A stretch of 64,000 bases of DNA from Luteimonas sp. MC1572. GTDB taxonomy: Bacteria; Pseudomonadota; Gammaproteobacteria; Xanthomonadales; Xanthomonadaceae. The stretch lies in the NCBI RefSeq assembly GCF_016615815.1, contig NZ_CP067112.1, positions 434,001 through 498,000 on the forward strand. Direction: 5' to 3'. Under the pieces are notes generated by a model. That model saw only the letters and a list, made by a program, of their open reading frames with translations. It was not told the DNA's origin and ran no database searches. Positions 60,311 to 64,000 of the stretch are shown here, one piece after another. The stretch's first letter is position 1; each line of letters starts with the position of its first letter. Both the position numbers and the translations under genes were made by a program.

Positions 60311-60405
60311 TGACGAAATCCCCTGTCGCGCCGCGCCGGCACATTGCGTACCGCGCGGATGCTGATAACAATGGCCGCGCGATCCCCCAATCGGCACGAC
60401 CCCCT

Positions 60406-60792
60406 ATGCGCACAAGCTTCGCACAAATCCAGACGGCCCTGCATGGCCTGTGTCTCGTTCCGGTGCTCGTTCTCGGGGCCTGCGCGAGCCTGCCGCCGCC
60501 CACGGCCGAACTCTCCGCCGCGCAGCAGGCGGTTTCGCGCGCCGATGCTGCCGATGCCCAGCAGTACGCGCCCGAGGAACTTGAGCGTGCACGCACCGCG
60601 CTGAGCCGCGCGCAGTCGGCGATGGCGATCGGCAAGGAGCGTGACGCGCGCGTGCTGGCCCAGCTCGCGGCAGCTTCGGCCGACCTCGCCAACGCCCGCA
60701 GCCAGCAGGCACAGACCGCATCCGCGCTCGCCCAGCGCCGCAGCGAGGTGGCCGGCCTGCGCCAGCGGCTCGGCGTGGAGGGCACGCCATGA
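60406..60792 (+). CDS. DUF4398 lipoprotein
   Basis: 128 residues. Signal with lipobox VLGAC (Cys near residue 26), then two long helices with heptads (ASLPPPTAELSAAQQAVSRA onward), the DUF4398 pattern. Probably an outer-membrane lipoprotein of unknown role. Start at the ATG at 60406 because it gives a compact signal peptide. Overlaps the next gene by ATGA. Confidence 0.8.
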   Translation: MRTSFAQIQTALHGLCLVPVLVLGACASLPPPTAELSAAQQAVSRADAADAQQYAPEELERARTALSRAQSAMAIGKERDARVLAQLAAASADLANARSQQAQTASALAQRRSEVAGLRQRLGVEGTP

Positions 60793-61421
60793 CGCGCCTC
60801 CTCGCCAGTGCGGCGATCGCAGTCGCGCTACTGGCCGCGCCGGCCTTGGCGCAGGCCCAGGCGCGCGGGCAGGTGCCGGCCAAGTCGCAGGCCGCCAGCG
60901 ACCTGGCGCGCCTGGAGTCGCGGCTGCATGCAATCGAAATCGATCCCGCCCGCAACACGCTGGCCTCGTACGAGCGCCTGCAGGCCCGCCAGGCGCTGGA
61001 TGCGCTGGCTGCCGCGAGGAGCGGCCAGGCGCGCACCGATGCCCACCAGGTGGCTGAATGGCGGGTCGAAACTGCCGAGATCGCGGCAGCCAACGCCGTC
61101 GACCGTCGCGAGCTCGACCGCCTCGAGCGCGAGCGCAGCGAACTTCTGGTGGAAGCCAGCCGCCAGGATGCCGCCCGCGCGCGTGCAGAGGCCGAGCGCC
61201 TGCGCATCCAGGCCCAGGTGCAGGCCGAGGAGGCCGAGCGCCTGCGCCTGGCGGCCGAGGAGGAATCCAGCGCCCGCCAGCAGGTCGAAGGCGTGCTGGA
61301 TGACGTGGCCGGCGCGCAGGCCGCCAAGCTGCGCGCCGCGCGCCAGCGCGAGGCCGAGCTCAAGCGCCAGGAAGCCGAGCTCATGCGGGACGTGCCGGGA
61401 CCTGCCAGGCGCCCGCACTGA
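60789..61421 (+). CDS. Exported coiled-coil protein, partner of DUF4398 lipoprotein
   Basis: 210 residues. Signal peptide ending ALAQA (about residue 22), then an almost continuous coiled coil rich in Ala, Glu, Arg (about 40-200). It looks like a DUF4398-related periplasmic helical protein; in related genomes an OmpA-type partner often follows, here the next gene is unrelated. Translationally coupled to the lipoprotein gene. Function unknown. Confidence 0.72.
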   Translation: MTRLLASAAIAVALLAAPALAQAQARGQVPAKSQAASDLARLESRLHAIEIDPARNTLASYERLQARQALDALAAARSGQARTDAHQVAEWRVETAEIAAANAVDRRELDRLERERSELLVEASRQDAARARAEAERLRIQAQVQAEEAERLRLAAEEESSARQQVEGVLDDVAGAQAAKLRAARQREAELKRQEAELMRDVPGPARRPH

Positions 61422-61452
61422 GGCCGGCAGGGGCCTGAAACCGGGTTCCGCC

Positions 61453-61474
61453 GGCGCCTGTCCGGCGCCTGTCC
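61453..61474. repeat. 11-base tandem repeat
   Basis: Two perfect copies of GGCGCCTGTCC, followed by a partial third (GCGCCT). It lies between the coiled-coil gene and the promoter of the structured RNA. Confidence 0.6.
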
Positions 61475-61492
61475 GCGCCTCCCGGCGGACCC

Positions 61493-61521
61493 TTGCCCCT
61501 CCCGATCCGGAGGAGTAGGGT
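61493..61521 (+). promoter_or_regulatory. Promoter of the structured RNA
   Basis: TTGCCC (61493-61498), 17 bases, TAGGGT (61516-61521). The expected transcription start is near 61528. Confidence 0.5.
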
Positions 61522-61527
61522 CGAACA

Positions 61528-61713
61528 TGCAGGCGGCGACCACCTACGGTGAGGCCGCCTCGCGGAGCGGAAGGGTGACGTGACGGAATCGTGCGACTCC
61601 AACGGGAATGTCGCCGCGGGCAAGGCCCCGCGGACGTTCCCGAGGGGGCGTCCGGAGCGCGCCGGTCCAGCTTCAAACGACACGCCTCGGGCCGCAAGGT
61701 CCGGGGCGTTTTT
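61528..61713 (+). ncRNA. Unassigned structured RNA of about 186 nt
   Basis: The 340-base stretch between 61422 and 61762 has no credible gene but is highly structured. Stem A: AGGCGGC/GCCGCCT (61531-61560) enclosing CACC-TAC-GGTG. Stem B: 61603-61642, 16 pairs with one G-U and a 2-base bulge. Stem C: a terminator at 61682-61713. Several GGA triplets lie in unpaired stretches. A sigma70-type promoter precedes it. It could be a free small RNA or the leader of the DUF465 gene. I do not recognise the family; 6S, SRP, tmRNA and common riboswitch signatures were looked for and not found. Confidence 0.55.
61682..61713 (+). terminator. Terminator of the structured RNA
   Basis: ACGCCTCGGGCC-GCAA-GGTCCGGGGCGT, 12 pairs with two G-U, followed by TTTTT. 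Confidence 0.85.
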
Positions 61714-61762
61714 GCATGTCCGCGCGGAGGGTCGCGCGGGTCACAGCTGAAAGGAGGTTTCC

Positions 61763-61981
61763 ATGTTCGAAGGTCAACCGCAGGCGGAAATGGACGAGCT
61801 GTTCAAGTCCAACCCGGAGTTCCGCCAGCTCTACCACCGGCACAAGGAACTCGACAAGAAAGTGCTCGATGCGGAACTCGGCGTGCTGCCGATCGACGAC
61901 ACCAGGTTGTCACAGATGAAGCGCGAGAAACTCGTCGCCAAGGACCGCCTGGCGCAGATGTTCAATACCCTGACCCACTGA
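61763..61981 (+). CDS. DUF465 (YdcH-like) small protein
   Basis: 72 residues, all helical. The motif FQ/RQLYHRHKELDKKV and the final LKxEKLxxKDRL-type helix (REKLVAKDRLAQM) fit DUF465, a small helical-hairpin family of unknown function resembling SlyX. AAGGAGG lies 8 bases before the ATG at 61763. Its leader may include the structured RNA at 61528-61713. Confidence 0.85.
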   Translation: MFEGQPQAEMDELFKSNPEFRQLYHRHKELDKKVLDAELGVLPIDDTRLSQMKREKLVAKDRLAQMFNTLTH

Positions 61982-62097
61982 TCCCGCTCCCCCACGCAGC
62001 GTAAAGGCCACCGTGTGCGGTGGCGGCCACCCTCGTCGGTCGTCGCCGCACACGTGCCACATGCCGGGGCCGCGCAACGGATGGCGACGCGCGATGC

Positions 62098-62103
62098 GAT
62101 AAT
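62098..62103 (+). promoter_or_regulatory. -10 box of cystathionine beta-synthase gene
   Basis: GATAAT, 31 bases before the ATG at 62135. No clear -35. Confidence 0.35.
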
Positions 62104-62134
62104 CGCCGCCCCGTTGCACGACAGGCTGCCAGGC

Positions 62135-63511
62135 ATGCCCATCCACGATTCCGTCCTCGGACTCATCGCCGATACCCCCATCGTCAAGGCGCAACGCCTG
62201 GATGCGGGTTGTTGCGAGCTGTATTTCAAGCTCGAGAGCCAGAACCCCGGCGGTTCGATCAAGGACCGCATCGGCATGAGCATGATCGAGGCCGCCGAGG
62301 CGCGTGGCGACATCAAGCCCGGCGACACCCTGGTGGAAGGCACGGCCGGCAACACCGGCATCGGCCTGGCACTGGTGGCGCAGCAGAAGGGCTACAAGCT
62401 GGTGCTGGTGGTCCCCGACAAGATGAGCCGGGAAAAGATCTTCAACCTCAAGGCGATGGGTGCCGAGGTCGTGCTGACACGATCGGACGTCGCCAAGGGC
62501 CATCCGGACTACTACCAGGACCTGGCCGAGCGGCTCGCCGCGGAGACGCCAGGCGCGTATTTCATCAACCAGTTCGGCAACCCCGACAACCCGGCCGCGC
62601 ACGAACACGGCACCGGACCGGAGATCCTGCGCCAGATGGCCGAGGTCGGCGGGCTCGACGCGATCGTGTTCGGCTGCGGCAGCTCCGGCACGATGAGCGG
62701 TCTGTCGCGCTGCTTCGCCACGCAGGCGCCGGCCGTGGAGATGGTGCTGGCCGATCCGGTCGGCTCGATCCTTGCCGAGTACATCAACGAGGGCACGCTG
62801 AGCGACAAGTCCGCCAGCTGGATGGTGGAGGGCATCGGCGAGGATTTCCTGCCGTCGATCTCCGACTTCTCGCGGGTGAAGAAGGCCTACGCGATCACCG
62901 ACAAGGAAAGCTTCCTGACCGCGCGCGAGCTGCTGGCCAAGGAAGGCATCCTCGGCGGCTCCTCCACCGGCACGCTGCTGGCCGCCGCGCTGAAGTACTG
63001 CCGCGAGCAGACCACGCCGAAGAGGGTGCTGGTGTTCGTCTGCGACACCGGCAACAAGTACCTGTCGAAGATGTACAACGACTACTGGATGCTCGACAAC
63101 GGCTTCATCGAGCGCGAGCAGCACGGCGACCTGCGCGACCTGATCCTGCGCCCGTTCTCGCAGCGCGACACGGTAGTGGTGGGGCGCAACGACCTGCTGG
63201 TCACCGCCTACCAGCGCATGAAGCTGTACGAGATCTCGCAGCTGCCGGTCATGGATGGTGACGAGCTGGTCGGCATCCTCGACGAGTCCGACGTGCTGCT
63301 GCACGTCTACGGCGACGAGGCGCGGTTCCGCGACCCGGTGTCGACCGCCATGGCCAGCAAGCTGGAGGTACTGGACGTCAAATCGCCCATCGAGTCGCTG
63401 CTGCCGGTGTTCGACCGCGGCCAGGTGGCGATCGTGATGGACGGCGGACGCTTCCTGGGCCTGATCACCCGGATCGACTTGCTGAACTGGCTCCGTCGCC
63501 GCGTCAACTGA
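62135..63511 (+). CDS. Cystathionine beta-synthase
   Basis: 458 residues. PLP fold type II domain (about 1-320): PLP lysine in NPGGSIKDRIG (near residue 43), GTAGNTGIGLAL binding substrate, GCGSSGTMSG binding phosphate. Two C-terminal CBS domains (about 335-455), as in the regulated form. Condenses serine and homocysteine to cystathionine. Start at the ATG at 62135. The next gene is a cystathionine gamma-synthase/lyase homologue, which completes a transsulfuration pair. Confidence 0.93.
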   Translation: MPIHDSVLGLIADTPIVKAQRLDAGCCELYFKLESQNPGGSIKDRIGMSMIEAAEARGDIKPGDTLVEGTAGNTGIGLALVAQQKGYKLVLVVPDKMSREKIFNLKAMGAEVVLTRSDVAKGHPDYYQDLAERLAAETPGAYFINQFGNPDNPAAHEHGTGPEILRQMAEVGGLDAIVFGCGSSGTMSGLSRCFATQAPAVEMVLADPVGSILAEYINEGTLSDKSASWMVEGIGEDFLPSISDFSRVKKAYAITDKESFLTARELLAKEGILGGSSTGTLLAAALKYCREQTTPKRVLVFVCDTGNKYLSKMYNDYWMLDNGFIEREQHGDLRDLILRPFSQRDTVVVGRNDLLVTAYQRMKLYEISQLPVMDGDELVGILDESDVLLHVYGDEARFRDPVSTAMASKLEVLDVKSPIESLLPVFDRGQVAIVMDGGRFLGLITRIDLLNWLRRRVN

Positions 63512-63547
63512 GCCGCGCTGGCGGGCGGGGCGGCCCTGCCCCGATGC

Positions 63548-63553
63548 TACAAT
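63548..63553 (+). promoter_or_regulatory. -10 box of the cystathionine gamma-synthase-like gene
   Basis: TACAAT, 29 bases before the ATG at 63583, so this gene probably has its own promoter in addition to read-through. Confidence 0.4.
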
Positions 63554-63582
63554 CCGCAGTCTTTTCAAGCGGATGTGAAGGC

Positions 63583-64000
63583 ATGCACGACGACCAGGGT
63601 CACGGCGGCGCGGACGCCTCCGGTTGGGGCCACGGCACCCGGGCGATCCACGCCGGGCAGTCGCCGGATCCCTCCACCGGCGCGGTCATGACGCCGATCT
63701 ACGCGACCTCCACCTACGCGCAGTCCAGCCCGGGCGTGCACCAGGGCTTCGAGTATTCGCGTACCCACAATCCCACGCGCTTCGCCTACGAGCGCTGCGT
63801 GGCCGGGCTTGAGGGCGGCAGTCGCGGCTTCGCGTTCGCCTCCGGCCTCGCCGCCAGCGCAACGGTGCTGGAGCTGCTCGACAGCGGCGCGCACGTCATC
63901 GCCATGGACGACCTCTACGGCGGCAGCTACCGGCTGTTCGAGCGCGTGCGCCGGCGCACCGCGGCGCTGGATTTCAGTTTCGTCGACCTGACCGATCCCG
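63583..64000 (+). CDS. Cystathionine gamma-synthase/gamma-lyase (partial)
   Basis: First 139 residues, open at the window edge. GHGTRAIHAGQSPDPSTGAV, then PIYATSTYAQSSPG and YSRTHNPTR are hallmarks of the Cys/Met metabolism PLP enzymes; the PLP lysine lies beyond the edge. The downstream half would be needed to tell gamma-synthase from gamma-lyase. Next to cystathionine beta-synthase, gamma-lyase would give reverse transsulfuration to cysteine; gamma-synthase would give methionine. GAAGG before the ATG. Confidence 0.9.
   Translation, partial: MHDDQGHGGADASGWGHGTRAIHAGQSPDPSTGAVMTPIYATSTYAQSSPGVHQGFEYSRTHNPTRFAYERCVAGLEGGSRGFAFASGLAASATVLELLDSGAHVIAMDDLYGGSYRLFERVRRRTAALDFSFVDLTDP

Noticed and set aside
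61528..61713. 6S RNA as identity of the structured RNA
   Set aside because: The size fits, but the 5' and 3' ends do not pair to form the closing stem and there is no long single hairpin with a central bubble.

Overview
The window is GC-rich, densely coded chromosomal DNA from a gammaproteobacterium of the family Lysobacteraceae (Xanthomonadaceae), probably close to Luteimonas or Lysobacter. The evidence is a Clp/CRP regulator almost identical in its DNA-binding half to Xanthomonas Clp, the gene order dsbD-tlpA-aroQ-accB-accC-prmA-DUF3426-fis-purH-purD, a PlsC acyltransferase fused to an MFS transporter, and many -10 boxes of the TAnAAT type close to start codons. I see no insertion sequence, prophage, rRNA operon or CRISPR array. 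One tRNA (Gln, CTG) is present. The right edge cuts a cystathionine gamma-synthase-like gene.

Layout. 0.1-9.7 kb: DUF4126, DUF6776, erpA, nudC, ampE, a lysophospholipid transporter/acyltransferase fusion, a helix-turn-helix regulator divergent from a lemA-TPM-TPM operon, and an MgtC/DUF4010 membrane protein. 9.7-22.9 kb (minus strand): purD, purH, fis, DUF3426, prmA, a 666-residue secreted protein of unknown function, accC, accB, aroQ, tlpA, dsbD. 23-27.8 kb: secreted endonuclease I, a PagL-like lipid A deacylase candidate and groES-groEL. The groE operon has a sigma32-type promoter plus a sigma70 promoter overlapped by a CIRCE operator. 27.8-35 kb: a membrane Ser/Thr kinase with its ECF sigma factor, DUF808, a MurG-like glycosyltransferase outside any cell-wall cluster, and an FAD oxidoreductase. 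35-51.3 kb: glnE against purC, a J-domain protein, then rpe-yegS-trpE, trpG-trpD, three cyanophycin genes (cphB, cphA, and a shorter Mur-ligase homologue), trpC and a HAD phosphatase. 51.3-55.4 kb: TauE, GNAT, clp, speD, sugE/gdx behind a guanidine-II-type riboswitch, and coq7. 55.5-64 kb: rplM-rpsI, tRNA-Gln, a 2OG dioxygenase, fumarylacetoacetate hydrolase and maleylacetoacetate isomerase, a PilT/PilU ATPase, a DUF4398 lipoprotein pair, a probable structured RNA, DUF465, and a cystathionine beta-synthase/gamma-synthase pair.

Most genes are core: purine, tryptophan and fatty-acid synthesis, protein folding, nitrogen control, polyamines, ubiquinone. Accessory insertions into otherwise conserved order are the secreted protein between accC and prmA, the endonuclease and PagL genes between groES and dsbD, and above all the cyanophycin cluster between trpD and trpC. 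There the last cyanophycin gene overlaps trpC by 4 bases, so storage-polymer and tryptophan genes are physically and probably translationally coupled.

The signals most worth a second look are the trp/cyanophycin arrangement; the guanidine-II riboswitch whose second hairpin shares bases with a strong terminator in front of sugE; an unassigned structured RNA of about 186 nt at 61528-61713; a multi-half-site operator between the HTH gene and lemA; and a recurrent leaderless promoter layout.
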